From contig JAHDYR010000062.1 of assembly GCA_019828565.1 (NCBI GenBank), forward strand, positions 1,302,001-1,366,000: a DNA stretch of 64,000 nucleotides, written 5' to 3'. The position numbers and the translations under genes are program-made. The notes below the pieces were generated by a model, which was given only the letters and a program-made list of their open reading frames with translations, searched no databases and was not told where the DNA came from. This DNA is from Carpediemonas membranifera (Eukaryota > Fornicata). Positions 49,501-58,405 of the stretch are shown here, piece after piece (position 1 is the stretch's first letter; each line of letters opens with the position of its first letter).

Positions 49501-50464
49501 CTCGCTCACCATCAGCCTCAACATGACCCAGTCGCTGGCTTGGCTCGTGCGGCAGACGACAGAGGTCGAGGTCGGCCTCAACGCCGTCGAGCGCGTCGTG
49601 GAATACTCCAAGTTGCCCCAGGAGAAGGCCCTCACTAACTACGTCACCAAGGAGCTCAAGGCCTCCCAGTGGCCGCAGACGGGCTCCATCGTCTTCAAGG
49701 ACCTTAAAGTGCGGTATCGACCAGAGCTGCCCGTCGTGCTCAGCATCGCGGACCTGACCATCGCAGACGGCCAGAAGGTCGGCGTGGTTGGGCGTACCGG
49801 CAGCGGCAAGTCGACGCTGTTCAACGTGCTCTTCAGGATCATCGAGGCGGACGAGGGTTCCTCTGTCACCGTAGACAACCGCTGCATCCAGGACCTCGGC
49901 CTCCACGACGTCCGGCACGCCCTGGCGATCATCCCGCAGGACCCCGTGCTCTTCAACGCGACGCTGCGGTACAATCTGGACCCCTACGATGAGTTCACGG
50001 ACGAGCAGATCTGGGAGAAGCTGGAGCTCGTCAAAATCCGCGGCGTCATCGAGGCGATGGCCGACGGCGAGCCTACGCTGTCCGTGCCAGTGCGGGAGGC
50101 CGGCGGGAACTTTTCCCAGGGCCAGCGGCAGCTCCTCTGCATCGCCCGGGCATTGCTCCGGGACGCCCGCATCATCTGCCTCGACGAGGCCACTGCCAGT
50201 GTCGACCTGGAGACGGACCGCTTCATCCAGTCCATGATCAGGGAGCAGTTTAAGGACAAGACCGTGCTGACCGTCGCACACCGACTCAACACAGTCATCG
50301 ATTCCGACATGGTTCTGGTCCTCGACCAGGGCGCCGTAGCTGAGTATGGCCCGCCCAAGACACTGGCGGAGCACGGAGGTGAGTTCGCCCGGCTCGTTGA
50401 GGAAAGTGGGCAAGCAGCGGAGCTGTTCGCGCAGCTCGGCGTCGGATCGGCGAAGGAAGATTAA
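46523..50464 (+). CDS. ABCC/MRP-type ABC transporter
   Basis: A 1,313-residue full transporter, TMD1-NBD1-TMD2-NBD2, without the extra TMD0 of long MRPs. NBD1: Walker A GSVGSGKSALL, signature LSGGQKQR, Walker B IFIFDDPLAAVD; its catalytic position after Walker B is Asp (DDP), a known ABCC trait that weakens ATP hydrolysis. NBD2: Walker A GRTGSGKSTLF, signature FSQGQRQ, Walker B IICLDEATASVD. Membrane segments cluster at ~80-360 and ~720-1,020. A charged linker (residues ~415-460) precedes NBD1. It probably exports organic anions or conjugates. Confidence 0.95.
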   Translation: MRPNNEPAWWNIPVRFTFQWLDKIVFTGRRRQLTEDDLYELKPEFLSADSATKLEARLAKTKGPARLHRAILTSFCIPFLFAGFFKLVHDICMFIAPMMIPTWVSYIEELQADKSWSRVWVGLLLALVLLLNYIIQSFCLNQYFFIVQRTGLKVRTALSHAVYRKTTRVSESIRQRSSTGKLVNLLFTDTQRIQTVFNFMHLIWSSPFQIIVALTLLSYSIGPAGLAGVAVMILMIPVNSKLGKVMITFRRRILNVTDERVRQMGEGLNGMRILKMTAWELRYADRVKRTRMKEVGWLLRIAVLQSVIWFISWSSPILVTVATFIVFAMIPGNELTTSSAFVTLNLLKSMQFSVQFIPTLISMLATAQVSMKRIYGYLDLPEVSSKVTEDPEDPNAITVQGGPSFSFEAENEGEKIDSLIADMEKKRRTLKDRLLRRNKERQKHASGTATPSRKATSTILHDINIAVPRGQMTAITGSVGSGKSALLSAVLGEMRLIPGETGPVVNVNGMVAFASQSAWIANKTLRENILFDRPYDKELYRKVIWASCLADDISQFESGDQVEIGEKGINLSGGQKQRVAIARALYSIQDRDIFIFDDPLAAVDAHVAKRLFARAFKTLLKGKTVILVTHQEQYVPRCDHLVHMAQGRVVESSPVARLREEGRLGQFVSVKTDADDDVIVTPEDIDLDADYMQTDMHDESAAAAQAKGKLMTVETSETGAVSVRIILKYLMSMGGVGALLLTVLVYGLGQASNLSIDLVLSYWSSASQDYFWYCLAGYVGAALFAILCIFLRNIVTSMLTLRASYKLHSKMLDSVMRAPMSLFEVTPTGRILNRFSKDVDALDSSMPNSWASLMAMVSGVVVNFITLVVLNFFFIIPLVPILIVYVAILQLFRASARMLKRMDSTTRSPVFAQFEETLAGLTTIRAFKVSDRFVHNNAEAVDRNNRALYTQTILLRWLALRLEILGSFIVFFVAMCGSIIAPLDIVAASLFALSLTISLNMTQSLAWLVRQTTEVEVGLNAVERVVEYSKLPQEKALTNYVTKELKASQWPQTGSIVFKDLKVRYRPELPVVLSIADLTIADGQKVGVVGRTGSGKSTLFNVLFRIIEADEGSSVTVDNRCIQDLGLHDVRHALAIIPQDPVLFNATLRYNLDPYDEFTDEQIWEKLELVKIRGVIEAMADGEPTLSVPVREAGGNFSQGQRQLLCIARALLRDARIICLDEATASVDLETDRFIQSMIREQFKDKTVLTVAHRLNTVIDSDMVLVLDQGAVAEYGPPKTLAEHGGEFARLVEESGQAAELFAQLGVGSAKED

Positions 50465-50640
50465 TCTGTCCATAAAATCGCATTTTAGTGCATATTTGAT
50501 GTCTTTTCAAGGATATATGGAGGCGATCCGGCGCTTTCTGGGGCTACCAGTCCGCGAATATATTGTGTGTTAAGCTGCGCGTCCGGGAGTGGGATGAAAC
50601 GGCAACTTTCCGAATATCTCTTAGCCCGACACCTCTTGGT

Positions 50641-53600
50641 ATGTCTGGACAATTAGAAAGAGTTATTGGGCCATTTGAATCCTTATATCGCCGCTCAAAT
50701 GCGGGAGGAATGGCATCAGTTACCGTCAAGCCGCCTCTGTGGGCGCTACGCATCATTGGCGAGATCTACGAAGAACGCGACATCATTATCCAGCAGAAGC
50801 ATCTTCAAATGATCGCAGCGAAGCAGAAGAACAGCAAGTGGATCTACGAGTGCCTCTTCAGAAAGTATGGGCTCCGTTCACTCACGGACCAGAAGTGCCA
50901 CCTCCTCTACCGCACTGCCGAGTTCCACGCCGAGAAGAGCGACGAGCTGCAGATGTTCTTGGACATCGTCAACGACAAGATCAGCCCCGGCGTGTTCAGC
51001 TTCATTGTCCAGATCCGCCGGGTTCTCCTGGTAACACTTTGCCGCGGAGAGTTCGTGTCCAACCTATCGCAGCTGCGGTTCCCCCCGCACCGTGTTCGGG
51101 ACATCGCCCAGATCGTGTTCATGCAGAACTGCCCCTCGTGCATCAGGGGCGTCGAGCAGCGGCTCCAGACGAGGGGAAACAGACTCACGGCGTTTAGATT
51201 CGTTGAGGGCTGTGTCCTTGAGCTTCAGAAGGAGCTCGAGGCCCGGGCCCACCCCCCGGCCGACCTGAGGTCCACCCGGCCCTCTGACTTCAGCCGTTTC
51301 GACGAACCACAGGCACTGGACGAGTCTGCCCTGGAGCAGACAGACCTCGGGGACACCGCGGACGACGACACCGCGTCCGTGGACACTGAGGACGACGAGA
51401 TTGTCACGGCCCTCGACCGGCGGTCACCTGACACACAGGCCCGCGTCCTCTTGACCGGCATGCTCCTCGGAGAGGTGGAGGCCGCCTGCACCGAGGCACT
51501 CGACCTCAGCAGCCCCGTGAACCGGAGAATCACGGCCATGGCGTCGCTGGTCGACACGCCCCTGCCGGTTCCCGGCCGGACTGAGGGCGACATGAGGATC
51601 GCGGACCTTGAGCCGGCCCCGGATCGGACGGTGTCCAAGGACGAGCTCGCCACTATCCTCGGCAGACTCGAGGCGCTCGAGTCCACGGCTGTTCAGGCCC
51701 AGGAGGCGGCGATGACCGCTGCAAAGTCAGCCCAGGACGAGGCTGCCCTCACCGCAGTCAAGGCGGACCTCGACTGCACCCAGTCCGAGCTGGCGACGAC
51801 CCGGGTTGAGCTGGAGAGCAACAGGGCAGCCATCGCGGACAAGGACGCCATGCTCGCCGATGCCCGAGCCAAGGTCGCTACCGTGGAGGCCGAGCTCGCC
51901 GCAGCTGCGACAGCTACCCACGAGGCCGGCGAGGAGAACCACAAGCTGCGGTCGACCCTGGCTGAAGTCGAGACGACGCTGCGGGCCAAGGAGGAGGAGA
52001 TTGGAGGCCTGCAAGATGATCTGCACGCCGCTGCTGATCTCAAGGTGAAGCTCGAGGAGCAGCTCAAGGCAGCCGAGGCCAGGGCCGCGGAACTTGCTAC
52101 TCGCGAGCCCGAGCCCAAGCCCGACGCCGACACGGAGGCCGAGCTGACCCAGGCGCGGTCGAAGATCACCGACCTCGAGGCCTCGCTGGCCGCCGCAGCC
52201 CTCGCCAAGGCCGAGACGGAGGCAGCCCTCAGACAGGCCAAGAAGGAGCTCGAGGCTGACCGGGCCGCCGCAAGGGAGAATGCCGACGACGAGCTCAAGG
52301 CGGCGCTGGACCGTGTCCGGCAGGCTGAGGAGGGCCGCGAGGAAGTGAGGGTGGAACTCGTAGCCGAGTTCGAGGCCCATGGGCGGACCCGGGCCGAGCT
52401 CACAAGAACCTCCGAGGCCCTCGCCGTCGTCAAGGAGGAGATGGACCAGGCTATGACGACCGTGGCACAGCTGGAGCGGACGTGCGCCGCTCAAACGGCG
52501 GAGATCAGCGGGCTCACAAGCGCCAACGAGGAGCTCAAGACCGAGAACGCAGCCCTGCTCGCCGCACAGGCCAAGGCCCGCGAGTCCCAGGACGCCGAGA
52601 CCTCCCACGCTGAGCTCGAGAGTGCGAGACAAGAGATCATCGCGCTTCAGGCCAAGCTTTCTCAGGCCGATGAGGCGGCTGTGATAGAGGCCGAGCGCGC
52701 CGCTCAGCAGCTCGCCGAAATCAGCAAGGAGCGTGACACCGCCAGAGAAGAGGCGCATGTCTGCCTGGCCCGTGCCGAGGAGAGTCGTGCGCAGGCTGCG
52801 GACCTTGAGAAGGAGCTGGAGTCCGAGCGGAAGATCTCGGAGGGACTGAAGGTGCGTGTCGCTAAGATGATCCCCGCCGCCCGCGCCGATGCCCTCAAGA
52901 AGCAGGCCGACTCCCTCCTCGAGCGGCTCGGCATTGCGGAGACGAGCGCCCGCACCCTCGCCGAGAGGGAGGCTGAGTGGGTGCAGTTTAAGGAGTCGGC
53001 CCGAAATTCCCATAAGGTCGCCAACCGGACCATTGCCGATCTCACTACGCTGCTGGGCGACGCCGTGACGGCCCTCGAGAACGTGAACACCCGAGACGTC
53101 GACTCGCCCTTCGTGACGAAGCTGGTCGCCCGGGCACGCGCAGAGGGCGTCACCTCGTTGTCAACCGTCAAGGACGTCTCCTGCGTGACATTCCGGGAGC
53201 TCCGCAAGGACGTCCCCGACACTAAACTGCGGGTGACTCTGACCCCGACTGGAGACGGGAAGAACAAGCTCATCCGCAGCGAGGACGTCACCAAGGACGA
53301 TCGGTGCACTGTGTTTGACCAGCTTGTGCCCAAGAAGGGGCCGGCCCACACGGCATTCCAGACGGAGACCAAGTTTGACCTGTATATCTGGGCCCGCAAG
53401 GACGCCAAGGCCGGTATCAAATCGGATCAGATGGTGCTGATTGAGACTATCTCCATATCCGACCTTGTGCCGTTTGAGATGCCATCTGACGACGTGAAGC
53501 AGGGGCGATTCCTCAACAACATCGTCACAATCACGGTGGCTGGCGTCGAAATGTGGAAGGAGCCGACCTGGGCGACGCCCAAGCCCCCACCGATGGCCCC

Positions 53601-53895
53601 GGTCGACCTGCCGACCCTCAAGGCTGTCGCGGAGACCAAGCCGGAGACGATCAAGCCCGACGTGATGCCCCCCAAGGCCACAGACGCCCCCGTCGCCGTC
53701 CCCCCGCTCACACAGCCCGCCAGTGTCGTGCGGCGAGCTGAGCTGAGCTCTCGGGTGGAGGGCGACCCTGTGTCGCCCGTGGTGTCCACCCCCACCGTGG
53801 CCGAGCGGATCAAGCGGGCGGAAGAGCGGGCCCGGCAGCAGGAGCAGGCCGAGCGGGAGCAGGCCGGGGAGATGATGGACTTTATCCAGAGGTGA
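50641..53895 (+). CDS. Long coiled-coil protein with conserved N-terminal and C2-like C-terminal regions
   Basis: A 1,084-residue protein from the first ATG; the frame is open further upstream without one. Residues ~30-220 look like a helical folded domain (LRIIGEIYEERDIIIQQKHL; VRDIAQIVFMQNC). Residues ~340-820 are heptad coiled coil rich in A, E and L. Residues ~860-990 are beta-rich (KLRVTLTPTGDGKNKLI; TKFDLYIWARKD; VTITVAGVEMWKE) and may be a C2-like domain. The end is P-rich with a short helix. Such proteins often scaffold vesicle tethers, basal bodies or Golgi; the assignment is open. Confidence 0.7.
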   Translation: MSGQLERVIGPFESLYRRSNAGGMASVTVKPPLWALRIIGEIYEERDIIIQQKHLQMIAAKQKNSKWIYECLFRKYGLRSLTDQKCHLLYRTAEFHAEKSDELQMFLDIVNDKISPGVFSFIVQIRRVLLVTLCRGEFVSNLSQLRFPPHRVRDIAQIVFMQNCPSCIRGVEQRLQTRGNRLTAFRFVEGCVLELQKELEARAHPPADLRSTRPSDFSRFDEPQALDESALEQTDLGDTADDDTASVDTEDDEIVTALDRRSPDTQARVLLTGMLLGEVEAACTEALDLSSPVNRRITAMASLVDTPLPVPGRTEGDMRIADLEPAPDRTVSKDELATILGRLEALESTAVQAQEAAMTAAKSAQDEAALTAVKADLDCTQSELATTRVELESNRAAIADKDAMLADARAKVATVEAELAAAATATHEAGEENHKLRSTLAEVETTLRAKEEEIGGLQDDLHAAADLKVKLEEQLKAAEARAAELATREPEPKPDADTEAELTQARSKITDLEASLAAAALAKAETEAALRQAKKELEADRAAARENADDELKAALDRVRQAEEGREEVRVELVAEFEAHGRTRAELTRTSEALAVVKEEMDQAMTTVAQLERTCAAQTAEISGLTSANEELKTENAALLAAQAKARESQDAETSHAELESARQEIIALQAKLSQADEAAVIEAERAAQQLAEISKERDTAREEAHVCLARAEESRAQAADLEKELESERKISEGLKVRVAKMIPAARADALKKQADSLLERLGIAETSARTLAEREAEWVQFKESARNSHKVANRTIADLTTLLGDAVTALENVNTRDVDSPFVTKLVARARAEGVTSLSTVKDVSCVTFRELRKDVPDTKLRVTLTPTGDGKNKLIRSEDVTKDDRCTVFDQLVPKKGPAHTAFQTETKFDLYIWARKDAKAGIKSDQMVLIETISISDLVPFEMPSDDVKQGRFLNNIVTITVAGVEMWKEPTWATPKPPPMAPVDLPTLKAVAETKPETIKPDVMPPKATDAPVAVPPLTQPASVVRRAELSSRVEGDPVSPVVSTPTVAERIKRAEERARQQEQAEREQAGEMMDFIQR

Positions 53896-54048
53896 CTGTA
53901 ATGCATAAATTATTCGCTGCATGGGGCAGTCTGCCCGGAAGAGCCAACCTGGTGGCCACGGCGGACACCGGGTATGGTCAGTTCCATCCAGCCTGTCTCG
54001 GACTCCACTGGCGGCTGCATATGTACTGCTGCGGCAGTATAGCAGCGT

Positions 54049-54092
54049 GTGTTGCGCAGTATAAACACATTGTTGGACCCTTCAATAGCACA
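54049..54092 (-). repeat. Repeat A, copy 4 (solo end with extended 5' match)
   Basis: Contains GTGTTTATACTGCGCAAC at 54051-54068 on the minus strand. The 44-bp match with 15124-15167 is exact and includes GCTATTGAAGGG on the outer side. No Fanzor cargo is attached; sequence on the inner side (53990-54048) is unrelated to the other copies. Confidence 0.85.
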
Positions 54093-54125
54093 GCGTGATC
54101 TCGGCTTAACCTGCCACCTGTGGCG

Positions 54126-54611
54126 ATGGCCATTAAACTCAAGAAGAACGCAGCGAAGAAGAAGAAGATCGGGATACAGAACAGAGATGCCGCTCGAACT
54201 GTCGAAATTAGCAGAGAATCCTCTCCAGCTGCAGAACCCGCTGTTGAGCAACTGCACGAGGAGCCTGTGCGCGACTCTCACGTACCTTCATGGCTTCAGA
54301 AGCCTACAGTGGCTAAGAGGTCGTCAAAAAGTCTGCTTGAGCAATTCATGGACGTCCAGAAGGATCTTGACGCTGCTGAATCTCGGTGTGACGAGAAGCC
54401 CGAGGGGCTCTTCGATGACGGCCCCGCAAGACCTGCAGAACGGAAGGTCACCTTCGATGACATTGACGCGGTGGCCCGTACTATTGTGGACGGGTGGAGG
54501 ATCCCCGACCGGCCCAAGGCGAAGGTGGCGAGGGTCCGGGCGACGAACGGGGCGGGGATCGGGTACAGGCCGGCCAAGAAGAAGGAGTACAGCGAGGAGT
54601 GGAAGAAATGA
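54126..54611 (+). CDS. Small basic protein of unknown function
   Basis: A 161-residue protein. It has a lysine-rich N-terminus (KLKKNAAKKKKIG, a possible nuclear or nucleolar signal), a central helix (KSLLEQFMDVQKDLDAAESR) and a basic C-terminus ending in AKKKEYSEEWKK. The acidic middle (VTFDDIDAVARTIVDGW) may form a small fold. A repeat A copy ends only 33 bp upstream of the ATG, so the mobile sequence lies in or next to its promoter; TCGGCTTAACC at 54100-54110 may be the promoter element. Confidence 0.6.
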   Translation: MAIKLKKNAAKKKKIGIQNRDAARTVEISRESSPAAEPAVEQLHEEPVRDSHVPSWLQKPTVAKRSSKSLLEQFMDVQKDLDAAESRCDEKPEGLFDDGPARPAERKVTFDDIDAVARTIVDGWRIPDRPKAKVARVRATNGAGIGYRPAKKKEYSEEWKK

Positions 54612-54849
54612 GTGGCGGGTTGAGTGCCATTGTGTGAACGTGTTTTCTCTCGGCTCCAGCCTTCTCATGGGGTCCGACCTATCCCGTCGCGTGCTCAAGA
54701 ACGAGCCTGCTCTCCGACTGGTGCCGCTACAGTGGCTAGAGCGCATGTCACCGCTGGCGGCCGTATAATTGATAGATAGATTGGGTTGCTGGATCATAAA
54801 CGGTTTCAGTTTTTTCCAGCGTTCTGGATACATGCTGACTCAGCAGGGA

Positions 54850-54860
54850 GCAGTTTAAGG
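54850..54860 (+). promoter_or_regulatory. Core-promoter-like element, consensus form
   Basis: GCAGTTTAAGG exactly, 24 nt before the ATG at 54885. Confidence 0.6.
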
Positions 54861-54884
54861 TTAGAATACGAAACTGGCCTTATA

Positions 54885-55760
54885 ATGAACCGTCTTGTGT
54901 TCCTTGGATTTGTACTAGTTGCGGCCGTTATGGCCATCGATTTCGTCGCCTTTGAGGAGATTCAGAACGACCAGAGCGATCTTATTGTTTCTTTCCTTGA
55001 TTCCTCCAACGAGCTCGGCGAGGCCATGATCAAGACCCTTGAGACCCTCGAGACCGAGGAGCTCTTCAACGGCTTCCGCTTTGTCGCTGTCGACAAGGTC
55101 AAGGGCAACGAAGACTTCTTCGCCACCAGCGGCTTCGGCGATGCTCCTCTTGTGTTCATCACCACCGAGAAGGACGGCATTGACCGCGTTGAGGGCACTG
55201 ATATCGACGTCATCCGCTCCGCCATGGAGGAGAAGCGCATGGAGGTCCCCACCGACTCCGTCGTCACGCTCACCTCGGGCGAGGCCATCGAGAACATCCT
55301 CCTTAGCGAGAAGCCCGTCATCATCAAGTGTTTCGAGCAGTGGTGCGGCCACTGCAAGCACCTCGCCCCCACCTTCGCCAAGGCCGGCAAGCTCGCTGAG
55401 AACGCCATCTTTGCCGAGGTTGAGTGCTCTTTCAACGACGAGACCAAGGCTTTCTGCGACGAGCGTGGTGTCCGCGGCTTCCCTACCGTTGTCGGGTACG
55501 CCAACGACCAGTTCGTGAGATATCAGGGCGCCCGCAATGTCAAGAGCCTCGTCGCCTTCGTCGACGAGCTCGCTGAGAACATCGAGGGCCTTATCTCCCA
55601 GGAGGAGGAGCTCAAGGCCGCTGAGGAGGCTGAGGCCAAGGCCGAGGAGGCCCGCCACGCCGAGGAGGAGGCTCTTGAGGCCCGCTGGATGGAGCTCATG
55701 GACCGCATCGCTGAGCTCGAGGCCGAGAACAAGGCTCTCAAGGAGCAACTCGAGGCTTAA
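54885..55760 (+). CDS. Protein-disulfide-isomerase-like protein with coiled-coil tail
   Basis: A 291-residue protein. A signal peptide (MNRLVFLGFVLVAAVMA) is followed by a thioredoxin-like non-catalytic domain (residues ~18-120). A catalytic thioredoxin domain holds the active site WCGHCK (about residue 150) and the cis-proline GFPTVVGY. The last ~60 residues are a charged coiled coil ending KEQLEA. No KDEL/HDEL-type signal is present, so ER retention must work differently or the protein is exported. The very strong codon bias (AAG, GAG, CTC) suggests high expression. Confidence 0.9.
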   Translation: MNRLVFLGFVLVAAVMAIDFVAFEEIQNDQSDLIVSFLDSSNELGEAMIKTLETLETEELFNGFRFVAVDKVKGNEDFFATSGFGDAPLVFITTEKDGIDRVEGTDIDVIRSAMEEKRMEVPTDSVVTLTSGEAIENILLSEKPVIIKCFEQWCGHCKHLAPTFAKAGKLAENAIFAEVECSFNDETKAFCDERGVRGFPTVVGYANDQFVRYQGARNVKSLVAFVDELAENIEGLISQEEELKAAEEAEAKAEEARHAEEEALEARWMELMDRIAELEAENKALKEQLEA

Positions 55761-55911
55761 ATGTCTGTTGTTTGATTCATGTTTATTGCTAGAGTGCCAC
55801 CGAATGCTGTCTCTGCCGGCTCAATGCCAAGGCTCTGACATGAGTATCTGCTCTTGATCCCCGAGGCTCGGAGCAAGGCTGCGGACGGCATGTGGGTCGG
55901 GGTGTGGGCAG
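55761..55911. other. Intergenic, 3' region of the PDI-like gene
   Basis: No gene or repeat recognised. It borders the repeat-A end at 55912-55980. Confidence 0.4.
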
Positions 55912-55980
55912 TCTCCCTACCGACTTAAGACGTGAGTAGGAGGGAGACAGGGCAGTGTTGCGCAGTATAAACACATTGTT
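55912..55980 (-). repeat. Repeat A, copy 5: 69-bp left end of a Fanzor-like element
   Basis: Identical over 69 bp to 15142-15210 (reverse orientation), including GTGTTTATACTGCGCAAC at 55957-55974 and the possible hairpin arms. The element body is missing beyond 55912, so this is a remnant left end lying next to, but not in register with, Fanzor-like copy 2. Confidence 0.85.
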
Positions 55981-55990
55981 CGATAGCCAG

Positions 55991-56022
55991 AGTGTGCCAC
56001 GCAGGATAAGAATACTTGAGTC
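55991..56022 (+). repeat. Repeat B, copy 1 (downstream of Fanzor-like copy 2)
   Basis: Starts AGTGTGCCACGCAGGATAAG. It matches 58406-58437 at 26 of 32 positions in the same orientation, bracketing Fanzor-like copy 2. Confidence 0.7.
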
Positions 56023-56100
56023 CAAAACACACAGTGATCCAAGCAGCATCAGGATCGCAGTGTGGTTCATCATACTCTATCAATCGTGCGCTGCATATCA

Positions 56101-56136
56101 CGCGCGCTGCAGCGCGTGCTTGCTCAACTTAGCAAG
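56101..56136. other. Two adjacent hairpins in the 3' part of Fanzor-like element 2
   Basis: 56101-56118 is a near-perfect inverted repeat centred on CTGCAG (GCGCTGCAGCGC core). 56119-56136 is CTTGCT - 6-nt loop - AGCAAG. In TnpB/Fanzor elements the guide RNA is encoded around the 3' end of the gene, so this is the place to expect one. That is inference from location and pairing only. Confidence 0.4.
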
Positions 56137-56199
56137 TTAATGATAGTGAGGAAGAGCACCTCTCTGGGAGTCGTAGTGGAAAGGAGATTGCTCTATCTG

Positions 56200-58050
56200 A
56201 TCTGAAGTTGCATCGTAGATGCACCAAAGGATGTTCTCGCTGGCGCTCTTATCTCGGTGAGAGAGATTGAGAAGTATCGTCTCTAGTCTCTCTGCTCGGG
56301 ATGCCGACGTAGCCGTTCAACGCGCCATGGAGCTCCCTCGCACGCGGGATTCTGGCAGAGCATGGTGCGGTATGTGTGCACCACACGTCTGAAGTGTGCT
56401 TTGCAGTATGGGCACACGATGGAAGTGCGGAATTCGGAGACCATCGTGACTGTCACGACGACGTTGTGCCGGAGCATTATGCCAGGAAGTGCTCGAGCAA
56501 AGTGGCGGTACGGAGCACAGGAGGGAGTGCCGGCAGAACCGAACAGTGCAGCCCCATACGCGACTTTGAGGTGAATGGGCTCCGGGGTGCGCCCGCCGAG
56601 ATCATCCAGGAGTTGACGTCCAGCCCGGGCGAAGTGCTTCAGGCGCAGACAGTGATTGGCAAAAAGTCGCACGGCGGAAACACTTTCTCGTCCCCTCGTT
56701 GATGATCTGAACGATGTTCTCATGGACAAACCTAATCGACTGTTTGAGAGCCTCTAGACTTGTCGTTTTGAACGATGCTGCGCTCATATTCACGCGGAAA
56801 GAGGGGGTGGCAGTGTAGCCACACTTAGCGAGTACGCCAGATACACTCTGCCCGTCTGGGCGGCGGATCGTGTAGCCGCCCAGCGACCGAGCACCAGGGT
56901 CGAAGCCCATGAGAGCTTGAATGTCCGGGGCAGGAGTAGCCTCGGCGTCATCCTGACCGAGCCGAGCCCGCTTGTTATTGTTACCCTTTTTGTACGTGGG
57001 CCGGTCAGCCACCCGACCGCCACGGTATTTCTCGCGACCCACCCAAACCTTCACAGCAACAGAGACCCCGTCAGTCTTCACAAAGAGCACTCTGCGGAGC
57101 TTGGTGATGTCGCCGTGATCACGCTCGTATCTATCAACCTGCTCAGTGGTCAAGTTCTTAGTTGCTGACCAATTCACGTGCTCACGGAGGCGCCTCTTCA
57201 TCGCTGGGGTGAGCGCTGTTACTCCGCGCTCGATGGTCATGAACCCAGGCTTGACCGGTGCCATCGGCACGAACGGAATGAGCTTCGGCTCTGGCAGGGC
57301 CTGACTGAGCTCGAGGTTCACGGCACGAGTGAGTGTGACCAGCTTGGTCACTGCAGCACTCATGCGCGTGACGCACGACAGCACGCCGACAAGGGCCTCG
57401 GCCACAGTATCAGTGCGACCCACCCGTTGCCCCTCGGGAAATGCATGCATTTGACGATGATGCATGCCATGATCGGCGGATATTGCGGCTAACTCGGTGT
57501 CGAGCTCGCCTTGGGTGTCGAGAAAATCCTGTCGAACACCCGGCCGATCATGGAGGAGCGGACGCACCCGTTCTAACCCAGCACGAAGACGGGTCAGGTA
57601 CCCGGGTGACGCGCGCGAGAGCCAGACCCGGGTGGCTGTGGAGTACTCGCCCAACCAGGTGTCAAATGGCTTGCACAAGCCAATGTAGCTATAAGCCGTG
57701 ACGAAGTCCCGGACGAGTGGGGTTATGTCAGGGTCCCTCCACATCGCCAGGTCGCCAATCCACCTGCACCGATCCGCTGCCTTTGCCTTGGACACCTTTT
57801 GCTGAGCAATGCTGACGATCTGCGCGAGGACTTCCTCGTCGAACAGGTTGACCGTCCTCGGTAGGGTCAACGCGTGCGCAGATGCAGCGACGTACGCAAG
57901 CAGGCAAGTGAATGTGTACTTAGCCTGCGTGAAAGAACGCATGCCGGGTTCAAGATTTCCTCGCCGCGGCGCGTTGTTATCGCCTCCACCGTTAATCTCG
58001 CCAATGGCCTTGTTAACGGAAGCCTTCACCGTGCATATCTTGGAAGGCAT
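56200..58050 (-). pseudogene. Fanzor/TnpB-like RNA-guided nuclease family gene, nearly complete, frame-broken
   Basis: From the ATG at 58050 the frame runs 482 codons, then continues in a second frame (about 56690-56290) and returns to the first near 56280. Read together it is about 610 residues, normal for Fanzor proteins. The N-terminal ~380 residues are a helical/basic region (KRRLREHVNWSATKNL). The catalytic part has GFDPGARSLGG (RuvC-I), a CLRLKHFARAGRQLLDDL helix, SEFRTSIVCPYC...CQNPAC (relocated glutamate and zinc ribbon) and SHRDKSASENILW (RuvC-III). Acidic residues are intact, but two frame breaks make activity doubtful unless they are assembly errors. Confidence 0.75.
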
Positions 58051-58063
58051 CGGAGTCTATTGA

Positions 58064-58405
58064 GCTGCCTGCATCGATCATTTCTTTTCAGGGTTCATCA
58101 GCTAGCAGCATCCCTCAAAACACAAGAAACCAGCATCATGCAGCACAAAGCGTCTTTACTACTAGCTACAACCGCTTTCCACCACTAGTGTCTCTCACAA
58201 CAGACGAAGATGACGAAGACGACGACGTCATGAGCTTCAGACGCCGGCAATGGACGGCAGATGAGCGCGTAACAGACGAGAAAGATGACAGCAGCGTTCG
58301 ACACAGACGATGGACGACAGACGACGCATCTTTTCGTGCAGACCGACGACTGAAAGCACGAAAGCCAGATGGTACAGACGAGGGCTGAAGTGGGTGAGTG
58401 GAGGT
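58064..58405. other. GACGA-rich low-complexity stretch upstream of Fanzor-like copy 2
   Basis: 58195-58390 is a run of purine-rich GACGA/AGACGA variants. It can be read as a short acidic/basic frame, but no gene is supported. It may be part of the element or an expanded simple repeat at the insertion site. Confidence 0.4.

Noticed and set aside
49067-50473. Antisense frame across the second half of the ABCC transporter
   Set aside because: Overlaps NBD2 motifs on the sense strand and has no domain of its own.
58188-58388. Short acidic/arginine-rich frame in the GACGA-rich stretch
   Set aside because: Low-complexity sequence explains the open frame; no supporting signals.
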